Assembly: GCA_037043235.1 (NCBI GenBank)
Contig: JAWRVZ010000055.1
Span: 2,724,501-2,788,500, forward strand
Origin: Rhodeus uyekii
Lineage: Eukaryota; Chordata; Actinopteri; Cypriniformes; Acheilognathidae
Direction of reading: 5' to 3'
Length of the DNA stretch: 64,000 bases
Positions 12,101 through 21,900 of the stretch are shown here, piece after piece. Made by a program: the position numbers and the translations under genes. The notes under the pieces are model-generated. The model was given only the letters and a program-made list of their open reading frames with translations, was not told where the DNA came from and did no database searches. Positions within the stretch are counted from its first letter, which is position 1. Each line of letters opens with the position of its first letter.

Positions 12101-13319
12101 CTGAAGCACGAATGAAATGCAAATAGTCACATCTTTAGTTATTATATCTTCTTTTGATAAAGTTTTAATGTCATGTTGTAAATGCATATGATGTGTTTAT
12201 CTGTGTTTCTGAAATCATAATTATATTAACTCTTTTAAAATCAACTATCATATTTAATGCACACATTTCTAAGGCCTCCAAGTTATCCACATGATCAAAA
12301 CTTTACTAAATAAACCTGTTGTACAATCTACTACATGACATGCCTTCTTTCACCTTATTGATATTTAATTATTTTGAGTAAGTAAAAGACGATTTATAAT
12401 AATTATAAAAATGTTCACAGGTACACCTTCAGTGTATTTTATCTGTGGAATATTTAATGACTTTAATATGATAAACATAAAAGAAACTAGTATAATGCTG
12501 GTAACGATTCAAGATTTACACTTATCTAATATATTTTTTACACCTTAATTAAAACTACAGTGCTTTGTTCATAAAACTACACATTTAACTGCCATTACAT
12601 ACATTTATGAGAGTAGCCTGTTATGCTGTTATAAAAATCTCTAAATTACAAGTGATCTGAATATTATTTTTGGCAATATAAATAACAGTTTGAATTTCGC
12701 CTTTTTCCCTATACGAGTAGCTCCATTTTCTCACAAAATCATACTAGAGCTGACAAAAAAAGCCTCATGTATCAAATATTAATTTACAAAATTATAAACA
12801 ATTTTGTCTAAATATTAAAGACTTTTCCATTTTAAACAGGTAACAGCCTTTAAAACATATTAATCTTATATTGCATGTAATTATCAGCATCTCATGAAAA
12901 CAAACAAGTCTGGACGTCAATCCTAGTTGTCAAAACTAACCTTCTCGTCTGCCCACTGAAAGAAGTTGCAGTCTTTTCTATCTCGACAAGCAGAACACGC
13001 GTAAAATCTTCTTCCTTTCTCCTCTCCATTGCCAGTTTTCTCAAATAACAGAGCTGGCCCTGAGAAAAACACGTGTCAGCTCTTACATATACTGTAGTTT
13101 ATAATATTTTAAAACTATAAAAATGACACGGCAGCAATATTATTACGCTTTATCTCGTACCATGTGGACATCGTGGTATTGTTTTGTCGCTTTCGTTTTG
13201 AATAATCACTTCTATTCCACCGCTATCCACGACATCATCCTGTATTTTACCCATGCTTGTCAAAAACCTTACAGGCAAGGATCAAAACAACACTCACATG
13301 CGGGACAGGAGGCTGCCAT
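3109..13319 (-). CDS. zcchc4: rRNA N6-adenosine-methyltransferase ZCCHC4, complete, 13 exons
   Basis: Coding exons in transcript order: 13298-13319, 12941-13059, 12018-12100, 11509-11787, 10855-10935, 5662-5734, 5427-5574, 4876-4964, 4663-4784, 4363-4438, 4239-4290, 4021-4153, 3109-3217. They total 1386 nt (461 aa; human is ~513), with consistent phase throughout. Known role of the family: m6A methylation of 28S rRNA in the nucleolus. Seen: a GRF-type zinc finger (RRFYACSACRDRKDCNFFQW, about residues 25-45); a Rossmann-type methyltransferase region with ADRSCHFLLDMLLGLGF and CVGTPR; the catalytic DPPF at about 242-245; the C-terminal Cys/His-rich zinc region; a CCHC knuckle C-x2-C-x4-H-x4-C at about 406-419; and a basic tail ending in TSVK. 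The 22-nt first exon (MAASCPA plus one base) is the least certain part, although it splices in the right phase. The 5.1-kb intron 5735-10854 holds another gene on the opposite strand. Confidence 0.93.
5035..5320. repeat. Cyprinid MITE-like repeat in a zcchc4 intron
   Basis: The left part reads TCACCCTCAAGCCATTCC, followed by AAACCTGTATGACT. The right part reads GAATAAATAATGACAGAATT, then TTTGGGTGAACTA. These are the arms of the very common cyprinid repeat that begins with a 'gggatagttcacccaaaaatg' type terminus. The outermost bases are degraded. Family recognition is from memory; the exact class was not checked. Confidence 0.55.
6396..6550 (+). repeat. tRNA-derived SINE just upstream of the nested TRIM-like gene
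   Basis: The head is tRNA-like: an A-box-like TAGCGCAACCAGTAG from 6400 and a B-box GGTTCGATTCC at 6445-6455. It is followed by a tRNA-unrelated body and the common fish SINE tail GGATAAAAGCGTCTGCC then AAATGCATAAATG (about 6517-6548). It ends ~130 bp before the start codon at 6678, so it probably lies in the promoter or 5' UTR of that gene. It is not a functional tRNA gene, because the cloverleaf 3' half is missing. Confidence 0.75.
6678..9984 (+). CDS. TRIM-like coiled-coil PRY/SPRY protein without RING or B-box, nested in a zcchc4 intron
   Basis: Six exons: 6678-6830, 7288-7377, 7598-7828, 7929-7948 (a 20-nt microexon), 8153-8295 and 9386-9984 (TAA). They total 1236 nt (411 aa) with matching phases. 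Residues 1-51 are Ser/Pro-rich. Residues ~52-212 are heptad-like and charged (coiled coil), with KKEKKRTESHLESIKKRQ and NEERIQKLMKALRNISKELK. Residues ~213-411 form a PRY/SPRY (B30.2) domain: GQHYWEVDV, WAVGVA, NRCSWSLEF, RVGVFVKFQKGRVVFFDAES and FIEPLYPAFRFF. There is no RING or B-box Cys/His cluster, and none was found upstream within the intron. PRY/SPRY domains are ligand-binding modules of TRIM, BSPRY and related immune-type proteins; the ligand here is unknown. The start at 6678 was chosen for phase and context (AAAGATGG); an in-frame ATG at 6633 is possible. I do not recognise the orthologue. Confidence 0.8.
6985..7255 (+). repeat. Degraded copy of an abundant cyprinid interspersed repeat (intron 1 of the nested gene)
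   Basis: The right half reads AAATGTCTTTACTGTCACTT then TTGATTCCTTGCAGAATAAA, and ends near TTTGAAACGGTAGTGTACAG. This matches, from memory, a very common cyprinid repeat whose other copies in this window lie at 9995-10350, 43880-44000, 44370-44870 and 48550-48830. The left half is strongly diverged. Confidence 0.45.
8507..9222 (-). mobile_element. Tigger-like (Tc1/mariner superfamily) non-autonomous element, copy A1
   Basis: It starts CAGTAATACCTCGG at 8507. Read on the minus strand, the other end is CACTATCGGTTTACGAG followed by TTCCAAGAGCGAGCTCGTAA. The same internal words occur in copy A2 (17223-18089) in the opposite orientation: CTCGTACACCAAAACAATTT, and a shared CAGCATC/GCGCAC stretch with TCACCCACGC. 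The right terminus has lost several bases of the inverted repeat. The element lies in the last intron of the nested TRIM-like gene and in the big zcchc4 intron. No transposase frame is left. Confidence 0.65.
9995..10350 (+). repeat. Abundant cyprinid interspersed repeat immediately 3' of the nested gene
   Basis: It begins CACTACCGTTTGAGGTCAG and contains TTATTTGATCAAATTACAGT, TTCCTGTGATGGCAATGGTG, CAGCCATTACTCCAGTCTTT and AGAAATCATTCTAATATGCT. These are hallmark segments of a cyprinid dispersed repeat known to me from memory. It starts about 10 bp after the TAA of the SPRY exon, so it supplies the 3' UTR sequence of that gene. Confidence 0.6.
10378..10640. repeat. Chimeric repeat with a 5S-SINE-like tail and hAT-like core
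   Basis: The left edge, ATACAGCGCTTTTTCATAC then CAAAGCGCTTTACAAGG, and the right edge, GGGCTACAGGGTGATATGGC, are the two ends of the fish 5S-related repeat seen more completely at 50331-50885. The middle differs: TCGACCAGTCGATCGCGATC and CAGGTTGGCGACCACTGGG resemble an hAT-type end. It is best read as one repeat carrying a second, or as a deletion derivative. Confidence 0.4.
11106..11366. mobile_element. MITE with ~26-bp terminal inverted repeats in a zcchc4 intron
   Basis: The left end is GAACCCACTTTATATTAAGT then GTCTTT. The right end, reverse-complemented, is GGTCAGACTTTATATTAGGT then GTCTTT. Inside is the Pro/Leu-like text CCCTAACTCCTGAACCCACC then CTTAAACCTACACATACC, typical of a cyprinid MITE I recognise from memory. 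There is no ORF. Confidence 0.6.
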
Positions 13320-14005
13320 TATAAACAACCAAACCTGTCGCACACGTATGACGTGCATATTTTCTGCTGGCTTCTAGACAGCTCGGAATTTGGATTTTTT
13401 CCCCAGCTCGTTCTCGGAAATAACGTATGGAAAGCCACTCCAAGTCGGACGTTCGACCTGTGAGTTTATGTAATAATACCGTCGTTTTTTGTTTGTCGTC
13501 AGAAAAAAAATCTTTAAAAACGTTTTTTTTTAAATAATTTTTTCTGTGTTTTCCCCCCTCTGGTATTTAGTTTAGTTATTCTATTTATATTGTGTTCGTG
13601 ACATATTTCTTGGTTTCTATTGTTCCTGTTGTTATGTATTTGTCACATTTTTCATTTTGTTGACAATAATAATAATAGTAAAATACTAGTAAACCCTGCC
13701 CTGAGATTATAATTTAATATTTAAACATTTTAACAACACATTTGTATTTTCACAACTACCTAATGTTGGTTAATTGTCACATGGCAGGTAAACAAATGAA
13801 TTTTTGTAATTTATTTTTTTAACTAAATCACAAACATCCGTCTGGGAAAATCTGATCTAGGCTCACCCAGGCCGGTAGGAGGCGGAACAGTACCGTATAA
13901 ATTTATTTACCAATCGTTTATTAAAACAGAAGAAGGTAATTGGTGAGCACCTGCTCCGAGGTTTGTATTGTTCGGAAACAGATCTGTCTTTGTATTTTTA
14001 TCAGC
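13320..14005. promoter_or_regulatory. Shared head-to-head promoter region of zcchc4 and cdca9
   Basis: The 686 bp between the two start codons are the only room for both promoters. CpG-containing stretches occur next to zcchc4 (about 13325-13490, with GTCGCACACGTATGACGTGC and CAGCTCGTTCTCGG). A GGCGGAAC sits at 13882 on the cdca9 side. A TATA-like GTATAAATTTA occurs at 13895. The middle (13490-13830) is AT-rich and featureless. Bidirectional use is inferred from the geometry only. Confidence 0.5.
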
Positions 14006-16809
14006 ATGCCTCCTAGAAGAACTAGGAAAGTTAGCCAGGATTCTGAAGATCAGCCTGATTATGACCAGATGATTAGACTCACCAAGAGAAAAGAGCTGTT
14101 CATACAGCAGTTTGAGAAGGAAGGTCAGCCATATATTATAGCCAATATATAATATTTTGCTGTATACGTAACAATGAACCCATTATTTTGCTTTCACCGA
14201 AACAGCTCAGGACCGGATAAATGAAATGGAGGCCAATCTGAACAAATTACTGTCAACTGTGGACCGAGTTTTCAAAATAGAGCTGATGAAAATGCCGCAG
14301 TCGCTCCACACCACGCTGATAAAAGACCTAATGAATGGTACGACAGCCTGTCTATAGTGCCTGGACGTTATTATTATTATTATTATTATTAATAATAAGA
14401 ATAATATTACTTTATGATGTCTGTTGTTCAGAAGATGACACGTCCGTGGGCGAGATCACAATGGCACTATCGGTAAAGTGATTTTGTTGCCCTCTGGTGT
14501 TTACTGAAGGTAACAGCAGCTATTTAATTCAATTTGTGGTGGTTGTATTTCTTTTTCCTCCCCTTTTTAGAGAGCGTCTCCAGATATTCGGAAACCCCTA
14601 TCTCGAAAGTCAAGCAAAAAAGGTCCAAGCCAACTTTAAGTCACGACGTTTAAGTTTAGCCTTGGTTCTTTTTAGGTTAACTTGCGTTCCTTTTAGGTTC
14701 AAGTGCCACTCCAGGACAGAAAAGGTCAAGTCAGAACAAGACTACTATAGTAGAAGTTACAAAGGTACTGAGCATCCGTTTATTTTGTTATTTTTGTGTG
14801 TGGTTAATTTCACATTTATTTATGAGATTTATCATAACAGAAACCTGCAAAGAAGACCCTGCACAACAGTAACAGTACTGGAAGTCTGAGGTAAAGTTTT
14901 AACATCATTTGCTTTTACGTTTGTGCACCCTTTTATCAAGAAATGTGTTGATATTCTTATCAGTTCTTGCTTTCCCTTGGTAATGAACCCACGACCTTGG
15001 CTTTGCAAGCGCCACATGGTCTTTTCCTTGCTTTTTGAGCTACAGGAAAGAATATTTAAGCTCTCTGGAGGCCTTGGGTCACTTTAGACAATGTGCTTTG
15101 AGTTTTGGTGAAATTGTACTAAAATGTACTTGTGTTCCGTTTGACAACCAGTTGTGGATATAATTTGAAAACACTAAATAGTTTTGAATGGCAAAGGTTA
15201 AAAAATACTTAAAATACAATCTACAAATCACGATGAAGTAGCCTTTGGTCATGTACAAGTGTAAATGCAAAACATTAAAATTAGTAGTGATACCTGGGAA
15301 TTCTTAAGGGAATAAACGGCTTTTAAAAATATTTGTACATGCTCTTTATGCATCAAAATGTTTGAAGGCCAAGAAAGAGATGATAACCGCTTTAAAACAA
15401 TGTCACTGAGCAGCAGCGTAAATGATTTGTCAAGCAGATAATTCTTAAATGTCTTTCAATGAATGATCCACACTACAAACTGGAAATAAAGAGGCTAGTT
15501 TGTTTATTGATGACAATACGCAATCTTATTCCTTATCTCGTATGGCCTTAAATCTTTCAGTGCTCTAAGTAATTTATAAGTTCATTAACAATATGTGCAT
15601 GTTCCTTACTAATCTTATGTCTAATGTGATGAAAATAATTTTGTTAATGTTTGTATAAGTACTATAAGTACTCTTTGACTTATGAATTACATGAGTCACT
15701 TATTTTTTTCAGTTCAAAATGGTGAAATTTAGACAAGGTTATTAGTTTGCGTCCCTGATTATTTCTGTTGGTCTTAACTTTTCTATCATAAAACTGCTGT
15801 CAAATATGAAATGTTTGGTTAAGCTACTGTCTCTCACTCTTCTGAACTGAAGCGTTGTGCAGGAATTAATTCTTCTCTCAATATAAAGCCTGTCTACTTT
15901 GATTTGATAGTACAGGGCTAAATAAGCGTAGTTGCATCATGATATTGCATATTTTCTTGTTTCCCCCACCAGATGGCTCAAATCTGCCTTTCATGCATGG
16001 GATTGAATTAAACATTTTTTTTTTTTTTATGTAAATTAATGGTGTATACGTTAGTGGTGAAATATTGTACATTACCACAAAATTCCATCAGCTATTATTG
16101 AAACTAAATACATTTCATTTAAATAAGTAAGCTTGACTGCCGAGAATCGCAATTTTGATCTCAAAGTGAGAACTAATGGCTTTTGTCCACAATGGAATAT
16201 TCTGAGTTGTCAAATGTAGCTTAAATTTGGATTCCTCTTTACTCTCATTGACAGGTGTGCCTCAACTGCGAGTGCGAAAAGAACCCAAGGACGCATTGTC
16301 AAACATGGTGACAACGCATTTGGTTCAGGGGGTAAATTTAGGTAAAGTTTCTTTTCTTGCATGGTTGTACCAATGAGCTTCCTTTCAGAGGTTCATTTTC
16401 ACTAAAAGTGCTGCTTTTCTTCTGATTAACAGACAAGCAAGTCGCTCTGTTGGTGATGAAATGATGGCAACAGCCACGATTGTAACTTCCCATGGAGAAG
16501 TGAGTGTGTGTGTGTGTGAACCATTGCAAAGTTTTTGGCCATTGTAGCATTCAACAATGGTGCTTTTCTGCGTTTCAAGACACTGCTACTTTGTGAGGAC
16601 AATAAAGATGACATCAGTGTCGACTTGCTCGACGATGCGGCTGTAGATCAGATGCGAAAAATCAAGGTAAGCCATTTAAAAGCTGCTTAATTTTGTGGTT
16701 TCTTAAAGAGACATTGAAAATGTAGCATAACCAGAAATTTGTGACCTCTTTATTGCAGAATCTAATGGACTATCTGTGTAACAAAGTGGGGCTCAGTAAC
16801 ACACACTGA
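14006..16809 (+). CDS. cdca9: Borealin-2 (Dasra A type), chromosomal passenger complex subunit, complete
   Basis: Ten exons: 14006-14123, 14206-14337, 14432-14472, 14571-14622, 14697-14764, 14841-14890, 16255-16341, 16433-16499, 16580-16666 and 16759-16809. They total 753 nt (250 aa), all in phase. An in-frame ATG at 13940 exists, but MPPRRTRKVSQDS at 14006 fits the family. The N-terminal helical region (RKELFIQQFEKE, INEMEANLNKLLSTVDRVFK, ELMKMPQSL) is the survivin/INCENP-binding type. A basic, Ser/Thr-rich linker follows, with KPLSRKSSKK and GQKRSSQNKT. The C-terminal domain (TATIVTSHGE, DDAAVDQMRKIKNLMDYLCN) is the dimerisation type. By family, it targets Aurora B with INCENP and survivin to centromeres. 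Dasra A is kept in fish but lost in mammals, which fits. AATAAA signals at 16865 and 16887 end the transcript. The donor after 14622 (GTCCAA) is weak. Confidence 0.9.
14945..15045 (-). repeat. tRNA-derived SINE fragment in a cdca9 intron
   Basis: Read on the minus strand it contains the tRNA-like head with GCAAAGCCAAGGTCGTGGG, then TTCATTACCAAGGGAAAGCA and AGAACTGATAAGAAT. This is the same family as the copy at 6396-6550, truncated before the 3' tail. Confidence 0.6.
15046..16254. other. cdca9 intron remainder
   Basis: This is AT-rich intron with no exon, repeat end or conserved-looking block that I can name. Confidence 0.5.
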
Positions 16810-17222
16810 TGCTTTTAAGTCTGATCTGATGGAACCAGTTTTAATTGTTTAAATGTAAATTAAAAATAAATGCTATATAGAAATGCAATAAAGTTATTTT
16901 AGTAATAATTCCCATGCAGTGTTTTCAAAATAAGTGATTGTTTGCTGTAACAGTGATGATACTGGTTGTCAGTGTCAAATTTGAATATAGTTGGAGGATG
17001 TCACAAATAGTTAACTCTAGATGGCGTTAGTTTGCTTGTGCATTTTGGGCAGTTGCTTGGTACTGGGCTTATTTTAGTAAGCTAAAAGTAATAAATAAAT
17101 TACCTTAAAATATATGATAACTGGAGTTACTATAGAATGAAGATGGAGGGCATTCTGAATATTACTGAACTTATCTCTCAATGATACAACAACACTGCTC
17201 AGTAGACAGCCATTTAAATGTA

Positions 17223-18089
17223 CAGTAATACCTCGGTTTTCGAGTTTAAGTCGTTCCAAGAGCGAGCTCGTAACCCAAAATTCTCGTACACCAAAACAAT
17301 TTTCCCCATAAGAATGCACAAAAAATCACTTGATTCGTTCCACGCGACCATAAATACCCTTTTTAAAATCTTTTTTGGGTTTTAACCTATTAATTACATT
17401 TAGAATTATAACCATTAAGAACTCATATAAATACTAATTAATAATTGACAATTAAACTCTAAAAATAATTTACTGTAACGCGCTTTTCCTGTCACTGCTG
17501 GCATGGAGACGAGAGGAGAGGGGTTACTGCTTATATATTTTACTACATTGTAGTGTTGCTTTTAATAACCAGACAGGTTCCTTCTCATTCAGAGATTGAG
17601 AACTAACGGATTGCTGTTCTGGCCGCATCCCACGCCGTACATAGTTATAACTGTTATAGTATGCTGTTCTCTAAAAGTGTATGGCCCTTTAATAACGTCA
17701 TTACCGCCCGGGGTGCTGGACTGAGAACACACGTGAGCCTCATTAGTATGCAATGTGTCATGTTGGTAACGCATGCTCCGTTAATAAAGTTTCATCATAT
17801 TCACAACAACTTATAAAATAATGCACTGTGGTGAGTGATGGACCCAAACTGAGCAACGCTGAGAGAATGAACGAGTTAAGGGGTGACAAAGGGGTTGGAA
17901 CCGCGTGACTGTTTTATGAGAGGCTGTCGTTAGGATATTTCCAGTAAAAATGCGTGCGACGATGCTGAGCGTTAGATCTTTTCCACACAAAAATGCGTGG
18001 GTGAGGGAATACTTTTCTCGCACACCGATACAATGCTCGTACACAGATTTGCTCGTATACAAACTCACCCATAAACTGAGGTATTACTG
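17223..18089 (+). mobile_element. Tigger-like non-autonomous element, copy A2, with TA target duplication
   Basis: The ends are CAGTAATACCTCGG at 17223 and CTGAGGTATTACTG ending at 18089, perfect over the first ~13 bp except for one base. They are flanked by TA at 17221-17222 and TA at 18090-18091. The sub-terminal CGAG/CTCG-rich repeats (GAGCGAGCTCGTAA, TTCTCGTACACC, GCTCGTATACAAA) are shared with copy A1. The element lies between cdca9 and ablim2. Internal short frames look like chance ORFs. Confidence 0.75.
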
Positions 18090-18559
18090 TACTACTTTTA
18101 ATTATAGTTTGATTAATTTACATTGTTTTGTAATGATGCATTGTTGAATAGTTATGTGCATAACTCGCTCCACAATGTTTGAGCTGTAACTAATGGTAAA
18201 TTTAACCCCATGTTTTACAGACAAGACTTACACTCTAAAATGCATATTTGAGCCGTTTTAACTGAAAGCAACTTGCATATACATATCTTAATGTTAGTGC
18301 CATTTTGTCTTAAGATGCACAGCAATAATGTTTTTGCTTTTCTATGGTACGTTTGTAAAAGCCCCTTAAATGTCCTAATTGAACTAAGACATAATCCTTG
18401 TTTACTCTAAGCCCTGTCTGTGGAACCAGGCCCAAGTGTGGGGTATCCCAAATATTTCAGCACAAATATTTGTGTGGTACTTTTGAGTCTTGTGACCATA
18501 CAGAGGGAGATCCTCTCTCTTTGTGGTGATAAATGCTTTAAAATGATGCTATTGATAAC

Positions 18560-18944
18560 GGTTTGTTGAGTTTGTCTTCTGATAATCGTGCCATTCGCGT
18601 ACATGAACTCCATTTCCCAGAAGCCCGTAGTTTGTCACAGTGCGGCTCGTGCAGGAATGGTGCTGAGGCAAATAGCCTACGCACGAGCGCATCACAGCCA
18701 TACGGCAACACCCCGCTCGTGCATGCGCCCGCAACGCTGCGCACTACGTTTATACACTATATAACAACGACTTTTCTTCAGTCGCAAGGTGCGAGGCGCT
18801 TATTTCGTATCTTTTTCTTACTTTCCGCGTTGGTTCGTGCACCGGGCGAATGAAAGATGTGCTGAGCGCGCTGAATGCTCGGGTTTAATGAGGATCTAGA
18901 GATTTTCATATGACATTGGACGCTGAAACGGTCTGCGGATAACA
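18560..18944 (+). promoter_or_regulatory. ablim2: Upstream ablim2 promoter and 5' UTR (exon 1a)
   Basis: This is a CpG-rich island in AT-rich surroundings. It holds an NRF1-like GTGCATGCGCCCGC near 18718-18732, CGCACGAGCGC near 18680, and a TATA-like CTATATAA at 18757-18764. Initiation about 30 bp downstream (near 18790) would give a ~155-nt 5' UTR before the ATG at 18945. The assignment rests on its position upstream of exon 1a. Confidence 0.55.
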
Positions 18945-21900
18945 ATGAGCACCGGTGAGTGCATCACCTATACTAATCTCATTACTTAAAAGCCCGTAGA
19001 TTTGTCTGTGTCTGTTCGCCGTGTTGTGCGGTTCCACCCGCCTCTCCACCAGCGCTCATTAGGTTGCACTGCAACCCTGTTGTACAGAAATGCGAATGTC
19101 CTACTGTCCGAGGTGTGTGTACTGTTACTGTATGTTGTCTCGTTGCCTTTAGAGATGTGTAGCTTGCTCAGATGTTTAATAAGGCCGAAGCACATTCTTA
19201 GTGTTGTGCGGCAAGTGACAATGAGTTGTAAAGACTATAATAAAATGATTACTAAGGGATTTGTTGCATTGGGCGTTTGTCTATTTTGAAAAATCTGACA
19301 GTATAAAATATTACACTTTTGTCAAGTCTAAAACATGCTTTTATTACATCTTTGTAGCAAAAGAAGATTTTAATCCCGTGCTTAGTCATACTATGATGTG
19401 TTAGGTCGGTTGGGAAGCTTCTTAGAAAGTTATTTAACTTTAAATACTTTGCCAAAGTGTCATGCCTGTATTTCTATTAATGTTATAGTAAACTACTGCA
19501 TCACATAGAGCTACAGGACTGTTATTCACCCAGTTAACTGTGAGGGTTTTGAGCAGAACATCTGGTAATTAGGATAATCTGTAAGATTTTAGGTATTCGC
19601 TCATTTTGCTGTCAAGGTGGTCAATACCTCTGACTTTAATCAATATTTTCTGGAGCAGCAAGTGTTTTATGTGGAGAATGTTCTATGACCTCTATCCTGC
19701 TCTCACCGGTTTACAAAGTGGTTGATTAATTGTTTGCTCTTTGAAGTTGTTCACAAAATCTTTTTGAAAGTACATTTTTAAACAAATTATGCATATATTG
19801 GTAATTATACATTCTGTATAACCTTATTTTCTGGTCAGCGTTATGTGCCTGAAACTGAACTCATGTGAAACTGATTTGACATAATAAAACAGCAGTAAAT
19901 CATAATGGGAGTGACTTTGGAGTGAAGCTTGTAAATTTGACCAGCTTGGTTTGGGTTAGGACACTAATTATTTTCATATGTAGATATAAAAGTGCTGTAC
20001 CAATGCTGTGCTAAATTTATTATTTTTTGTACACAATTAAACATGTAAGATATTAAAGTTAAGTAGAAATTCACAGCACCACTGGTTGGCACAGAATTTT
20101 TTCCTTTATTGCAAGCTAGGTTTCCCACACAGTATGGAAAAGTTGGAATTTCATTCGAGTAATTACCTGGATAAATATGGGAAAAGAGAACCTTGTGTGG
20201 AAAAATATGTTCTTCCAGACTGTTTTCCCTACTTATTCTTAATTATTATTTAATTAAAACTATCAAATAATAAATGTATTATATAAGCAGAGTGTTTTAT
20301 TGGCTTGAGTGACTGTTGGGCATGACTAAATTAATTCAAGGTACATATTGTCATTACATGAAACTGTTTGTCTTTATTGTAAGCAAGTCTCTTTACTAAA
20401 CAAATGTGTGTGTGCTTCTCAAACCAGAAGCCCATAAAGGAGCAAATAATCATCTAAATCAGGCTATGCTTTGCTGTTTGGTGGTCTTGCAACATCAGAC
20501 CACATTTACAGTTCCAAACTAATGAATCAGATGTAAATATGCTGGTTATAAAACACTTTAGGTTTCTTCTCACTGAAAATTATGAAATGGAAAATGTGTA
20601 GGAAACATGACAAGTGAACTCTTTGGATAATATCTTATTGATACTGCTTGCAATTGTAATGGTTCAGTACCTCCAACAAGGTTAAGAACCACTGCACTAA
20701 GCACATTTGACAAAAAAAATACTTTTTTTTTGTAGCCCACTTAAGGTGTTTATTACAAATACATTTCTAAATGCTAAAATTAAAATGTAATTTAACAATT
20801 TGGTGTTGCGTTACAATCCTGTGAAAACAGTGGGGGCTACAGCACCCCTACTTTCCACATCCCTGGGTACAAAATTATTCAACCCCTAAAAGTCAAAGCT
20901 TCTATCACCTCTCTACTGCAATCTTGGCCAATTCCTTGCTTGGGAAAAGCTTCCCTATCACCAGATTGTTACTGTTGCTTTCTTCAAATTCCACCAAATA
21001 CTGACTATCAACGGTGCGACCGTGGAAAGGGTGAGGAGTACCAAATTTCTGGGTGTTCATATCACGGAAGACCTCTCCTGGACCACCAACACCACAGCAC
21101 TGATTAAGAAATCGCAGCAGCGACTATACTTCCTCCGTAAGCTGAGAGGAGCCGGAGCCTCAGCCCCCATCATGCGCACCTTCTACAGAGGCACCATCGA
21201 GAGCATTCTGACCAGCTGCATCACTGTGTGGTACGGCGCCTGCAACGCATCCTGCCGCAAGGCACTGCAGCGCATTGTGAGAGCAGCTGAGAAGATCGTT
21301 GGTGTCTCTCTCCCACCCCTCCAGGACATCTATAACACCCGCCTCTCCCGAAAAGCCCTTGCTATTGCTAGGGACCCCACCCACCCATCCCACAGCCTCT
21401 TCAGTCTGCTGCCATCAGGGAGGAGACTACGCAGTCTCCAGGCACGGACCAACAGACTGAAGGACAGCTTCATACCCCAAGCTGTCAGGGCATTGAACTC
21501 TCTCCCGACTCTGCCACCTCTCCCCTCTTCTGCACCAAGGACCTGATCTCTGAATTCCCCCCCCCCCCACCCCCTACCCACCATCAGTTATTCTCTTATT
21601 CATCCACCTCATTATGTTGTCCTTGCATTTCTCTCCTATTACATTTGCACTGCCTTAATTTGTAATTTGCACTATTACTATTTACTATTGTTTGCACTAT
21701 TTGCCATCGCCACTTTACCTCCATAACTCACTTTATCCATCTAGTTTAATTTTATTGTATTTTATCTTCATCTTCTGTTGTTGTTGTTGTTACTGTTACT
21801 GTTAAATTATTGTTGTTGTTAACTGTATTCGCCTTGGGTCTGAGAGTAATGGAATTTCAATTCTCTATATGTATGCACTGTATATATTGCAGAATTGACA

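Noticed and set aside
13940..14005. Upstream in-frame ATG as the cdca9 start
   Set aside because: The extra 22 residues are hydrophobic and Cys-rich, unlike borealins; MPPRRTRK at 14006 matches the family.
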